From positions 1 through 43,571 of the forward strand of contig JAPMOS010000239.1 in assembly GCA_027972325.1 (NCBI GenBank): a stretch of DNA of 43,571 nucleotides, written 5' to 3'. The notes under the pieces were generated by a model that saw nothing but the letters and a program-made list of their open reading frames with translations, did no database searches and was not told the origin of the DNA. Positions 29,507 to 39,930 of the stretch are shown one piece after another (within the stretch, counting starts at the first letter, position 1; each line of letters starts with the position of its first letter). The position numbers were made by a program, and so were the translations under genes. The DNA comes from Paratrimastix pyriformis. Taxonomy: Eukaryota > Preaxostyla > Paratrimastigidae.

Positions 29507-30620
29507 GACCGCCAGCAAGCCTCATAGTTGCACGTCGTTCCTCAATGGGTTCTCTTCCGATCCCGTGTGCGCTGTCACACCCGCACCTGAAATCGTGTTT
29601 TTTCTAGGCGGGCCCTCTCTGTGACACATCTGGCACACCAACACCAGTGTTCGGTGTTTTTCTTTGGGTAGGCCTGCGCTTGCCCATGACCATCACCCCA
29701 ACACTGGGACCCTTGTGTGATTTCAGCGCGTATCTGCTCGTTTACGTGCCCGCACCGCGGGTTTTCTCATGAGGCGCTCCGTTCGATTTCCGGATGCCCC
29801 TCTGCCTCGGTGTGTACGTTGACTCACCAACACCGTGACGATGGCATGCATGCAACAGCTGGTTTTTTCAGGAGGGCGATCCGTGGTATGTTCGGATGCG
29901 GTGCCCGTGGGTACACCAACACCGGAAAAAATTGGTGCTATGCACTTGAGGGGCTTGCACCTTGTTCATGCCCCGGTATGTTCATCAGGGGGCGGGCCGG
30001 AGTGCGCCCAACATGCCCCCTTGGATGCACTCTCACACCGGCAGCATCATCACAGCACCACCACCAGCACACGCACCATCAGTGGCGTTGCTCAGGGCGG
30101 GCCTGTGTGCTCATCATGCCTTGAATGGGTCCTGGCACACCAGGACATCTGTTTGATGCGTCTGGGGCGGGCCGGAGTGTGCCCATGTCCCCTGGTGTAC
30201 ACTCTCACACCAACAGTATCATCAGCACCACCAGTGTGGTGACTTTTCGGGCGGGCCTGTGTGCTCATCATGCCCTTGAATGCGCCTGACAGCTGCTTGA
30301 CTGCTTGAGGCGTCTCAGGGCGGGCCTGTGTGTGCCCATGCCCTCTGGTGCATTCTCACACCAGCAGCAGCAACACCAACACCATCACCCAGCACCACCA
30401 GAGTGGTGTTCTGTCGGGCGGGCCTGTGTGCTCATCATGCCCCTGAATGCGCCCTGGCACACCAGGACAGCTGCGTGGCGAGGCGTCTGGGGGCGGGCCT
30501 GTGTGCCCATATGCCTCCTGGTGTTCATTCTCACTCCAGCAGCAGCATCACACCCACACCAGCGCATTCAGGCCAGAATCACCACACCAGCACCATCAGA
30601 GTGGGGCTTTGCTGGGGGCA
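29290..30620. repeat. diverged tandem array, GGGCGGGCCTGTGTG-type units
   Basis: Units of about 75-90 bases, arranged as pairs of about 155-180 bases, each contain GGGCGGGCC(T/G)G, GTGCTCATCATGCC or TGTGCCCATG, a CTCTCACACCA.CAGCA stretch and CACCACCA. Clear unit starts lie near 29298, 29984, 30097, 30168, 30251, 30317, 30416 and 30490. Plus-strand frames through it are repeat-driven. Confidence 0.75.
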
Positions 30621-30916
30621 GTGTGATGCTCGATGTTTCATGCCTGCTCTCGCATCGACTGATGCCTTCTTGTCTGTCTGGAAGCAGTGACAGCACTCGG
30701 CACCTTTGGGAGCGACCCCGGACACACGCGGGGGGACACTGTGGAGTGTACCACCTCTCAGCTGTTTGATGCTCGTTCTGGCCCTCCGGCACGCACACTC
30801 CCAACATCAGGATGGATATCCGTAGAGCCGGCTCATCGGCCAAGAGTGTTGGGCGGAGCATCCCGTTAGCCGGGTCACGTAGAGTGCGGAAGGGGGAAAG
30901 CTATTCCTTTGGTATG
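30621..30916. other. no recognisable gene
   Basis: A GC-rich unique-looking stretch between the array and the foldback. Nothing supported. Confidence 0.4.
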
Positions 30917-31050
30917 GTGTTCACTCTTTCTTGGTTTGTTTGTTTGGGGCTATCCCACGAAGCTGTCCCTCGTTCTCCGAACTCGTGAAGGAGAATGGTG
31001 GGATAGCCGAGTAATCTCTTCCCCAAACAAACCCAAACCAAGACAAGTCT
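30917..31050. repeat. foldback copy of the inner inverted-repeat sequence
   Basis: 30917-30996 repeats the last 80 bases of the inner arm at 11050-11131, including GGCTATCCCACGAAG and GTGAAGGAGAAT. It then turns back on itself: GGTGGGATAGCC (30996-31007) and CCCCAAACAAACCCAAACCAAG (31021-31042) are inverted matches to 30931-30957. The result is a hairpin with a loop of about 40 bases, like a MITE or a double-ended solo terminus. Confidence 0.8.
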
Positions 31051-31745
31051 CCCACCCACCTCCCTGCCTGACGAGTGGCACTGGGTTTGTTTGTTGCTGC
31101 TTTCCCCGCGAAGCTTCGACTCAACGTGTACCCATGGTCGTGATTGATGGTGGGCATTTTATCTTCGCAGCGCTATCTTCGTACGTGCTCCTTGGCTGTA
31201 CTGCTGCCTGTTCAACCCCACAATCTGATTGACAAGTCAGGAGGGCTGCCTCGTGGGGGAGGCGAGTGTGGCTGTTGTTCAACCTTGTTTGGTTCCCTTT
31301 GACAACAATGTGTGGGGTCTCGTCGGGGCCTTTTGACCTTGAGACACCACCCTTCATGCACCCTCATTCACCCTCGTCTGATGTGATTGGGCATTCATGG
31401 TGGGGAGTTGTGGTCATTCACCCCAGCTACTTTGCTTGAACAACAGCCTATGGTCATCCTGCTCGTTGTACTCTTAAGACATCCATCATGCACCTTCATA
31501 GCGGTGTGGGTGTTGTCTTCCTCCTTTTCTGTTCTGAATGGGCAACAGCTCGAGGAACTGCTGCGGGGTGTTATCTTCACCCCGTTTTTCGTTTTGTTGT
31601 GGCACAACTGTGTGGCTTACCATGGTCGTGGTGGGCACCATGCATCCTCCACATTCAGAATGCGGGGGGTCGGGTTTGTTATTCACCGTCGTCTGTTCTG
31701 TTTTGACAACAGCTCAGGTGATTTCATCGGGCGTTGTGCCCGTGA
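31051..31745. repeat. diverged tandem repeats with CAACAG and ATGGTCGTG words
   Basis: Recurrent ordered words every 100-190 bases: TGGTCGTG.TTG.TGGTGGGCA, GTTTGACAACA, CAACAGC, CATGCACC and CCATCATGCACCTTCA. Identity is low. No gene. Possibly the decayed terminal region of the element to the right. Confidence 0.45.
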
Positions 31746-31749
31746 ACCA

Positions 31750-32460
31750 CCGCGCTCACCCCACCGCACCTCCCCCTCTCGCGGTGGTGCGGTTGATGAC
31801 TGTGAAGAGCAAATCCGAAACGCACAGAACAGACGCGATCCACTCGGCCGCGCTGGTTGACGAACTCGGTCCCATTGTCGGTCACGATCCGGGTGGGGAG
31901 CAGATTGGGCTCGTCGCTGGTGAACACACGACTGAGAAGGTCGGTCACCTCCTGCCCGGTGGCCTTCGTCTCCCATGTCGCGGCGGCCCACATGTAGCTC
32001 GTGAAGTGGTCCACCAGGACGCAGAACGCGCGAGGCGGCTGGCAGCTCATCTCGAAGCCGCCGCAGTCGAGCTCGACCACCTCGAGGGGCCGGTTGACCA
32101 CCAAGGCGTGGTACTTGGGATGCTCGTACGTGGCCGGACGCTCTGGCACTGGCCACACGTCCCGATGATGTCCCGCGCAAGCTGATCCACGCCATGAATG
32201 TAGAAGAGGCCCTTCGAGTAGGCAATCAGGGCATCTCGGTTGAGGTGCCCCTGCTGGACATGCAAGCGCCGCAGCAAGCGCACGGCGGGCAAGCGGGTAG
32301 ATCACGGCACCCAGATGGGCCGATCGCGGATCTCGTGGTCGAAGCGGAGCCGCTGCAGAACTCCCGCTCGACGCGGTACAACCCTTCATTGGCGTGTTTT
32401 TAGACAGTTCGACCGGTAACTGCGTGATCCTTCCCGAACTGGAAAAATGATACAAAGGGG
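31750..32460 (-). pseudogene. DDE integrase of LTR-retrotransposon or related kind (fossil)
   Basis: On the minus strand, an HHCC zinc-binding domain (RRLHVQQGHLNRDALIAYSK, then CGQCQ) near 32290-32160 is followed by an rve core: EVVELDCGGFEM, AFCVLVDHFTSYMWAAATW, TDLLSRVF and PTRIVTDNGTEFVN. The order and spacing match Ty3/gypsy-type integrases and the related Polinton and Ginger ones. I see no accompanying reverse transcriptase, so the parent family is open. It looks broken, with at least one or two breaks. It lies at the left end of the block of minus-strand coding sequence. Confidence 0.75.
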
Positions 32461-32464
32461 GCAT

Positions 32465-32950
32465 TGATCATGACGAAAAACCAAAAACAGACGTTCCACC
32501 CCGGTAAGGATCAGGTGGATCCCCGCGCCGTCCGGTCGTAGCTTCCATAATCTGCCACATCACCATCGTCTGCTGCTACATCAACCACGACGTCAATCTC
32601 GGCGGCTTCTGCGGGTCCAGGTCTCCAAGGGCTGGCTCTTCGGCCTCCTCATGTGCCGCCTCGTCACCATCACCACCTCCGAAAAATAACTCCTCCTCAG
32701 GAAGCGGTGGAGGTCGTCAACTTCGATTGGCTCCATTCAGAGGCGCCACAGGGTGGCTATCACCCTGGTCATGCAGCCCGTCCAGCGAGCACTACTCCCG
32801 GTCCCAGACCCCTCCGGGTCCCGATCCCGCCCCGGTGGCTTGTTGTTCAATCGAGGCAATTTCTCGATGTATCGTGTTTCTTAGAAAAAACAAACCAAAA
32901 AAATCAGGATCGAAAAGAGGGATTGTATTACAAGTTACGGCAAGTCCTCG
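32465..32950. other. no recognisable gene
   Basis: Includes an A-rich patch at 32885-32935. A minus-strand polypyrimidine run here may belong to introns or a 3' end of the coding block to its right. Nothing else supported. Confidence 0.35.
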
Positions 32951-33370
32951 ATTTCCTCGGGCTGAAGGTCCGCTAACATCCGGACTGAGCGGGTCCAGCA
33001 GCGGTTGAGGTCGGAAGGAGGCCACTGATAAGGCTGATCATCGGGGCAGGGATGAGGGCCCTCTTGGTCATCTTGAAGCTCGAAGGCCTGCTCTTGTTGT
33101 TGTTGCTCGGCGGTGGTGGTCTGCTCGGAGGCCTGCTGTTCTTGTAGAGCCGGGGCAGGTTCTTCTTGAGGGGAGCAGAGGAAGATGCAGGTCCCATTCG
33201 TCGACAGGGGTGCAACGACGTTGCAAAGCTCCGTCTCGTGGGCTTCGAGGGCAGGTATGCTTCGTCCTGCCGGTGCACCAGCACCGGAGGCGTAGCCGAT
33301 CATGAGGCTCTCCACTGCAGGCGCCCGGTCAATTAGATCAACGCGCGTTCCGGTGGCCTCTGCCGCCAAG
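32951..33370 (-). other. minus-strand coding-like stretch, Q/E-rich
   Basis: Open on the minus strand for 144 residues. It reads RVDLIDRAPAVESLMIGYAS, IPALEAHETELCNVVAPLST, a Q/E-rich coil (EQQASEQTTTAEQQQQEQ) and an end with PDDQPYQWPPSDLNRCWTR and DLQPEEIEDLP. It looks like a C-terminal exon of the gene at 33.3-34.5 kb. No family. Confidence 0.4.
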
Positions 33371-34150
33371 AGAGCTGGCAGCCGCAGAAGCAGTCAACAC
33401 AGGGCCCGGCCTCCGTAGCGGCGGAAGAGGTAGACGTAAGATCGGCCGGCTTGGCGAAGCGGGCCTGCCCGCCTGGTGCCGCAGGTAGACCGCGTTGGTG
33501 CGCGGGTTGGCGGGCGTTCATCTCGGCCAACTTCGCACTCGGAGAAGGGCACAGTACATCCCAGCGCCAGTTGACGGGCCCCTCGTGGCCTCGCTGGAAG
33601 ACCTCGATGGGCAGCTCCACCTCCTCAGGGCGGGGGCTCCGGTGAGAGCGACGGCCGGGGTTGGCCTCCTCGAGGTAATCTGCGCGAAGAAGTGATGAAG
33701 AAGGACAAGTTAAAACCAATTGTCTCGTGAAGGGAATGAATCACGGACTTCCCCAGATGGCACGAATTCGGTGATCGCTCACGAAATTGAAGCACTCGAG
33801 CCGGCGTCCATTGCTGGGACAGGTTGGCCTCGGTATCCATCACAATGATGGTACCATTGGGGGCAATGAACGAGTCGAGGTACTGGGCCAGGGATCCGTA
33901 GTCCGGGGTGGGTCTGTCTCGAGGGTCGTCGGTAATGCCCCAGGGGCATCCAACACGGCCAAGGTATACAGTGTCTATTGAATGAAACGAGGATGTTAGT
34001 GGGGATCCAACAAGTTGGAAACTGCAGACACGGCCGGGATTATCCTTCGCGCGAAACAAGATCGCTTCGGCATCCCGCAGTAGAACCGGGCCAAGGTTTT
34101 CCCATGAGGGATCGTGGCCCTCCGCGGGTGCGGAAAGCAACTGGGGGCCG
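33340..34150 (-). CDS. spliced minus-strand gene with a Rossmann-like, possibly methyltransferase, segment
   Basis: Exon ending near 34032 reads VLLRDAEAILFRAKDNPG. A 58-base intron (33974-34031, with CTAAC near the branch position) leads in phase to exon 33973-33717: TVYLGRVGCPWGITDDPRD, PDYGSLAQYLDSFIAPNGTI, IVMDTEANLSQQWTPARVLQ and KSVIHSLHETIG. A 37-base intron (33680-33716) leads to DYLEEANPGRRS and VNWRWDVLCPSPSAKL. The layout (strand, xxPWGI, a helix, then APNGTIIVM) resembles the motif-IV region of amino-methyltransferases, with GCPWG at the DPPW place. This is weak evidence. Clean splicing phase supports a real gene. It lies between the integrase and DIRS copy 2. Confidence 0.45.
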
Positions 34151-34159
34151 GAACGAGGC

Positions 34160-34500
34160 GCAGCGGACGCGGGCTTGGTGGTGGCCTGGGCGACTGACGC
34201 TGCTGCGGTGGCTTGGAGTGTTGTTGCTGGGCCTGGGCCGGGGTCTGGGGTTGAGGCTGAGCCGGCTGGGGCTGAGGCGACGGCAGCCTGGGGGCGGGCT
34301 GCGGCGGCTTGGCCTGGGGGCGGGCTGCGGTGGCAACCTGGGGGGCGAGCTGCGGCAGCAGCCTGGGGGCGGGCTGCGGCGGCTTGCCTGGCTGGCTCGG
34401 GGCTTGGCTTTGGGCTCGGGCTCGGCACCGGTTTCGACGAAGGCTGGGCCTCGGTGGCCGACTCCGGTGGGAGTGCAGGCCTTGACCTCATACTCGTCAT
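34160..34500 (-). other. alanine/proline/glutamine-rich low-complexity coding-like stretch
   Basis: The minus frame reads repeats of ARPQAAAAARPPG and PSPSPKPSPEPA made by GGGCGGGCTGCGGCGGC-type direct repeats (34290-34400). Probably a disordered N-terminal part of the gene to its left; no domain. Confidence 0.4.
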
Positions 34501-34599
34501 CGGCCTCCGCCGCCTTGGCCTCGGCTTGAGGTCGGCTCGGCTTGGGAAAGAAGCGCCTTCAGGGTGGCCCGCGGCCGGCTCTGACTTCGGCGGCTCTGG

Positions 34600-35875
34600 G
34601 TGCTCGGAGGCGGCTTCCTCCCGGAGTGCCTTTCCTCACGTAGTTCCCGGTCGACGGTCTTCAGCATGCGCTTGCTGGCACGGGGATGTCGTGGTGGCCA
34701 TCTCTCAAGAGCCGGGCGTACGGGCAGTGCTCGGGCATCAGGTAGTCCTGCATTGCCGGTGGCAGTTGTGCCGCACTACACCAACCAGTAGCCGAGGACC
34801 AACTCGAACTCGGAGAGACGCCAGCCGTCCATGAAGGTGATCTCTTGGGGCATGTTGCCAACGTCCGTCTCGTTGAGGCGCTCGAACGGGCAGCCCAGCT
34901 CACCAAACTCCTCGGAGAAGGCCGGGGTCGAACCTTGCCCTTGCGGAATGGGAAGGGCCGCACGTTGAGCAGTTCGAAGGCAAGGTCTCGGTCCGGACGA
35001 GATGGCACCGCAGGATCTCCCGGGCGGCCTCGTCGGGGGCAGGTAGAGGACGGGGGTGGTCTCCGGCCACCTCAGCTGCATCGTGGGCCTCGAGCAGCAT
35101 GAAGGTCTGCTCGGCCTGCCGAATGGGCTTCTTGAGATCGGCCGCTGCAGTAGGAGTGGCCTCAGAACCACTGAACGACCCTCAACATGGCGCGAGCAAC
35201 CACCGATTCATCTCCGCATCCCTGGCCTGGCGGGCAGGACGTGTGAGCAGCAGCGTGAAATGGTTGGTGCATGCGGACCTCAAAGATGCGCCACAGGTTC
35301 GTGGCTGACGGCTGTCGCTCAACCGGGAGCTGGGAGAGGGCACACAGCATCTCCAGGGAAAGCACTCCAGAATCTTCACAAGCTTGGCCGGGGCGTCTTC
35401 GCCTTTGGGGAAGTGCAGCTCATGAGGGCGGGTTCCAAATGTGTGGCAAGTCAGGATCCTCACGGATGTAGCTTGGGGGCCTGATAAGGGGCGGGGAGGG
35501 TGGGGTGATGATAATCAAGAGACGGGAGACGACAGACTTGGAGGATGCACGCTTGAGGTTCAGCAGGACGTCGAAGGTGCCTTCAAACCGCGCGTCGTGA
35601 GTAAGCAGGTTGACCCGATGTTGCAGCTCGAGCATGGCCTCGGATCGAGTGTTGTAAACAGCCACGTCGATGTAGTCCTCCTTCAGGTGCTGTGCAGGGG
35701 AAGAGGTGCGTTGTTATGAGGGCGGAGACAACGTGCAAGAACCTGCCGGATCTGGGGGTGTAGCTTGTTGAGCTTCTCACCCCTTTGGCGGCTCGGTCCG
35801 CTGTTCTGCGGTGATCTCGGGCGGCAACTCCGGGGGAGCCGGCGCGGGTCCACGATGATGCGCAACCTGGAACCT
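34600..35875 (-). CDS. minus-strand multi-exon coding-like block, unrecognised
   Basis: Protein-like pieces run in one direction. EKLNKLHPQIRQVLA sits before a 43-base intron (35690-35732). Then come HLKEDYIDVAVYNTRSEAML and ELQHRVNLLTHDARFEGTF; TFGTRPHELHFPKGEDAPAK; LEMLCALSQLPVERQPSATN; RQARDAEMNRWLLA; EAHDAAEVAGDHPRPLP, REILRCHLVRTETLAFELLN and VRPFPFRKGKVRP; EITFMDGWRLSEFELVLGYW; and AMQDYLMPEHCPYARLLRDG. Several frame changes have short GT-AG candidates; others do not resolve by eye. No family recognised. Its helix-rich, charged text could be a structural or nucleic-acid-binding protein. DIRS copy 2 is inserted at its upstream side. Confidence 0.4.
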
Positions 35876-35986
35876 GGATGAGCTACAAAGGGGGCTGTGC
35901 TCATGACTAGTCTTCGTATTCACCCGACTTTCAAAGAATAATAATAAATAAAACTGAAAATAGTCCACATCACCCCGTCGTTTCGA
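35876..35986 (+). repeat. left terminal repeat of DIRS copy 2
   Basis: From GGCTGTGCTCATGACTAG to CCACATCACCCCGTCGTTTC it matches 41313-41410 inverted. The outer 17 bases (GGATGAGCTACAAAGGG) are unique to this end and complementary to 36728-36746. Confidence 0.9.
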
Positions 35987-36718
35987 GTCGAATCAATCCA
36001 AAATGGGATGGGAAGGGTGGGGAACTAACATATAAGTAGGAAAAAGTCAGCAAAGAAGGAAAGACCACGGAAAAGGACCGCGAGGTTGAGGTGAGAAGAC
36101 CTACCACGCGAAATCCAGCACGAAGTCAAGAAGAGAGGAAAAAAGCCAGAACGAGGTCACAAAGGAAAAACCTCAATGAAGCGGCGCGGCCGCTGGAACT
36201 TCTGCTGCCGCTGCGGCGCAGGAGTGGAGGCCGCTGGAGCGCCCGCAGCAGGCGGGCCGGGAGAAACCGCCCTGAAGCGCGCGAACCGGTAAGGACGGCC
36301 AGAGAAACCAGAAGAGGCTGGTGCTGGCCGCCGGAAGAAGCCGGACGCAGGAGCCGAGCCGCGACCACGCTGGAAGAAACCGCGTTGGTGCTTGCGGCCC
36401 GCCAGGGGGGACGCCCAAGTTGGCCGCCTTGAACAGAGCCGCGGCCGCCTTGTTGCCCGCGATGCGCTCTGCGGGAAGACAAAGGGCCAGGCACGAGGAA
36501 GACAAAGGAAAAAGGGACGGCGAAGAGGGGAAACAAGAGTGAAAAGATGAGACCTCCCGGTGCTCATAGCACCCGAGATCATCGAACTTGACCGCACTAC
36601 TCCCATGGAGTTGCGTGCGAAAACTATCAGCCTTGGTGTCAGCAAAATGCACGAAAACAAGGCTGGAGCCAAGAGGACCTGGTCGACATCCCATTTTGCG
36701 GTTGGGAGGTGGGAGCGA
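35987..36718 (-). other. DIRS copy 2 spacer with coding-like minus-strand piece
   Basis: Between the left terminal repeat and the internal complementary region. The minus strand has a helical piece NKAAAALFKAANLGVPPGG followed by a P/S/R-rich tail. It is longer than the equivalent spacer of copy 1 (about 220 bases), so it may hold an extra small gene or a 3' exon. Not recognised. Confidence 0.35.
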
Positions 36719-36803
36719 TGAGCACAGCCCCCTTTGTAGCTCATCCATCTTCCGTCCAAAGTAGGAAGAATGAGAGCTACTCATCGGTAGGGGGCTGTGC
36801 TCA
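36719..36803. repeat. internal complementary region of DIRS copy 2
   Basis: 36719-36746 is the reverse complement of the left outer tip and 36747-36803 that of the right outer tip (41400-41453), meeting at TCATCC/ATCTTCCG. This rebuilds the circle junction expected for DIRS elements. Confidence 0.9.
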
Positions 36804-36840
36804 CTTGACAATAAAGAAAGGAAAATGCCGACCTGGGTCC

Positions 36841-37760
36841 TCATTCTATTCTCGATCGAGCCCGGCAGCATCTGCCGGCCCGAAAACGCGAAGCCAAAGC
36901 CTTTGCAGTGCCAACCGACTGGTGGAGATAATGTTTGGTGAGTGTCGCACCCTTGCGCGACCACCGAAACTGTGCAGACACAGCCAGCCCGTCAAGCCCA
37001 GTCGACGCTGCCTTCGAGGCCGCAGCGGCCCTGACAGAGTGCGGGCCCACTCTTTGCCCAAGCCTGCGGCCAGCATCAGCCGCTTGCCACAAGACAACAA
37101 CCATGTTGTTGTGCATTTTCCCATTCTTGAGCTTCCACATCAGAGCTGGGGTGCACCGCTCTGGACGGCGGTCATTCAATTCAATCATCGCGCAGTGAAA
37201 ACAGAGCAGTGGGTCAGCCTCGTTTCCTCCCATTTTTGCATGACCCATTCCTTCTTTCTCCTTTCCTTGGGCAGGACTTTGAGTTCGCACATGTGGTCGC
37301 CATCAATGAGGCGAAGGTCCTCCAACCGTGCGGTGTTGAGGTCCGCCGCTCTCAGTCCGAGGCCTCGCCCAACAGGACAATTTTTCCCAGGAGGTCGCGA
37401 TGGTCCAGCTTGGAATTTGTCCCAAGTGATCTGAGATGGCGCCAGATGAGGTCCGTGTCGAAGGTTCCCTTCCTGACTGACACTGGCTTTGTCTTCTCCA
37501 TCCCCGTCAAAACGGCCTTCACTGTGGCTGAGGTGCCTGGATCAGGCCTCCCGTGGAGGAGGAAGTAGCGAGCAATGGCGGATCTCTTTTTCATCGCGGT
37601 GCTGGGCGCCCATTTCTTGCTACCTTCCGCGAGGAAGTTTGCCAGGTCTGTGTCCGTCGCTTGCAAGATCTCCCGCTCATTTTTCCCAAGTAGGCAGCAA
37701 ACTGGGCAATGGCCGTATCGTAGTTTCTCTGAGTCTTGCTCTCGACCGAGTGAGCGATGA
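36841..37760 (-). pseudogene. tyrosine recombinase region of DIRS copy 2 (fossil)
   Basis: N-terminal core-binding text TQRNYDTAIAQFAAYLGK and TDLANFLAEGSKKWAPSTAM, a middle segment SVRKGTFDTDLIWRHLRSLG and DHRDLLGKIVLLGEA, and a catalytic end GPHSVRAAAASKAAS with WSRKGATLTKHYLHQS. The layout fits DIRS/Ngaro-type recombinases. It looks broken. Confidence 0.75.
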
Positions 37761-37879
37761 GCTGCCGGGCTGCCTCACTCAGTTGGTGGGGGTGAGTCCT
37801 CTCCCACGAGGTCAATAACGACAGGTCCAGCTGATGGAGCTTCTCCCCCGTCTGCCTCGCTGTCGCGACCCTCGCCAGC

Positions 37880-38330
37880 TCCCCGCTGACATGAATCACC
37901 TGCTCTGCCATCTGGGTGGCCCCACTGGGGTCTGGTTCCGGGTGCGGCCCGGGAGGAAGAGGCAGTCCACCCGAGGGAGCGCCAGGGGGTGAGATCTGCA
38001 TCCCTGGGCCATTGGCCACCATGGGGCCGTGTCCCACTCTGGGATCAGGACTAATGCTTCCCCTCTCTGATCCCGTAGGGCTGCCAGCACCCTCCCGATC
38101 ATGGAGAAGGGCGGATTGAGCCACAAGGGCAGCCCCGGAGGGCTGGTGGAAGAAATCCACCCCCGAGCAACCCGGCTCGAGGACCCAACTCCACCACCTT
38201 GGCAACAGGTGGTTGCGCGCTGAGGCGAAGCCGTCCACCATGGGGCGGAAGCGCAGGTTCGTGACCAGCTGGAAGATCGCCGGATTGAGCATCCAATCCT
38301 CGCGCTCGACCTCTCTGGAGAGCTGGTCCG
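37880..38330 (-). pseudogene. methylase-like domain of DIRS copy 2 (fossil)
   Basis: LNPAIFQLVTNLRFRPMVDG, FASARNHLLPRWWSW and later ISPDPRVGHGPMVANGPGMQ parallel the methylase-like domain of copy 1 (PELDAFATMSNAQVGRFWSL). It follows RNase H directly. Confidence 0.65.
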
Positions 38331-38835
38331 CCACTCCGTTGTCTTCCCGGGAAGATACTCTGGGAGAGAGTGATGTCCCACTGCTGACAGAGGTTGTGCA
38401 GTTTCTGGGTGCCCTCGGTCATGTCCACGCTCTTCCCCTTCCACTTCCCCACGCAGGCAACAACTACCTTGTTGTCCGAGCGCCACTGGACCGTCTGGCC
38501 CTGCAAGTGGCTGTGGAGCTACCGCCCTGATGCCCGCCTCCAGCTCGAGGCGATTCACCGAGGAGAATGTCTGCGTCTCCAGGAAGTCCTTCTCCCAGAT
38601 TTCCCGTGCGTGGATCGGTTGCGGGGTGGCCTGCCCGCCTGCGGGGATGGAGACTGCGCAGCGTCGCGCCCCATGCGTAGGCGCTTGCGTCGGTGGTCAG
38701 CTCCCACGCTGGGGACTGCCCTCCAGCACTGCTGACACTGGTCCTGGGGCACCATGGCCCACCAGTGGAGATCCGCTTTGGCTGCCTCGTCGAGGGTGGC
38801 CATGCCCTCCCAGCCGTGTGACCACACCGCACGTG
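38331..38835 (-). pseudogene. RNase H region of DIRS copy 2 (fossil)
   Basis: LTTDASAYAWGATL-like start near 38690, then VQWRSDNKVVVACVGKWKGK near 38500 and MADQLSREVEREDW at the end, with the acidic residues expected of RNase H. Confidence 0.75.
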
Positions 38836-38839
38836 ACTT

Positions 38840-39930
38840 CACTCGGTCCAATCCCCTGGTGTGCAGGTGAGCGGCCTCGACGGCCGGGCGGAGCGAGGAC
38901 AACTTGCCGATGATGCGGGCCAGTGCCCTGACGAGCAGTCTGTCCTTTTCATGAGGTTCCGACACTCCTGTCTGATCCCTCCATCTTCTCCACGGGGACC
39001 CGCACTGTCTGCGTCCTGGAGTCCAGCTGGAATCCCAAGAACTCGACGACCTGTGACGGGTTGGGGTCTGTCTTCTCCCAGTTCACAGTTAACCCCAGCT
39101 GGTGGAGGAAATACATCGCTGCTATCGTGTCCCTGCGTGCCTTCTGTGGGGACTGGGCCATGAAGAAGGTCGTCCAGGTAGAAGACTACCTGGACGCCTG
39201 CAGCCCGCATCACTCTCACCGCCTGTTTGATCAGTTTGGTGAATGAGCGTGGGGCCACTGAGAGGCCGAACGGGAGTGCCGTCCACTGGAGTTCCCTCCC
39301 TCCCAGCTGAAACACAGGTACGGGATGAGGTGTGGTGCCACTCCCATGTGCAGGTAAGCGTTCGAAAGATCGACTTTCGTAAAGAACGTGCCCTGTGGGG
39401 CTAGTGGGAAGCTGTCCCCAGCCCTCCATCTTGAAATGGGGGCAATCGATCCGCCTGTTTAGTGCGGACAAGTCGATCACCACCCTCCATTTCAAGGAAT
39501 GGGGCTTGGGACGCCGAAGATCGGACTCTCCACAACAATTTGGTACCACACTCCTGGACTGCCCCGAGCGTTCCATACTCGCTCAAGACTGCCGAGACCT
39601 CCCTCTGCTCTCTGGTCCAAAATAGTGGACTCCGGCGAGCCAGCTGCTGGTCCCCGTTTCCAGTGTCCTTCCAGAACCTGCTATAAGAGGGCTCGGCTTT
39701 CTGTGCTCTGCAGTGGTGCGGTGCATCCCACCGTTTTCTGGGAGTTCTGGGGCTCCTCGGTCTTGCTGGTTTGGCCCATTCTCGGGCGGCGCGACGGGAT
39801 GCGCACTGGCGCAATCGGTGGGTCCCCAACCAATGCCAGGTCAGACCCTCTTCCACCCAACTCTTCACCTCGAGTGGTAGTGGTAGGCTCAGCCAACGTG
39901 AGCGGTGTGGTTCGCGGTTCACTCGGCCCG
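38840..39930 (-). pseudogene. reverse transcriptase region of DIRS copy 2 (fossil)
   Basis: Order of RT blocks on the minus strand: WRVVIDLSALNRRIDCPHFK, LQWTALPFGLSVAPRSFTKL, then VQVVFYLDDLLHGPVP with the YLDD core, and GLTVNWEKTDPNPSQVVEFL. A leading piece EQREVSAVLSEYGTLGAVQE lies upstream. It looks broken. Confidence 0.85.

Noticed and set aside
29290-30620. CRISPR-like array
   Set aside because: Units are imperfect, about 80 bases, without regular unique spacers, and the genome is eukaryotic; it is a tandem array.
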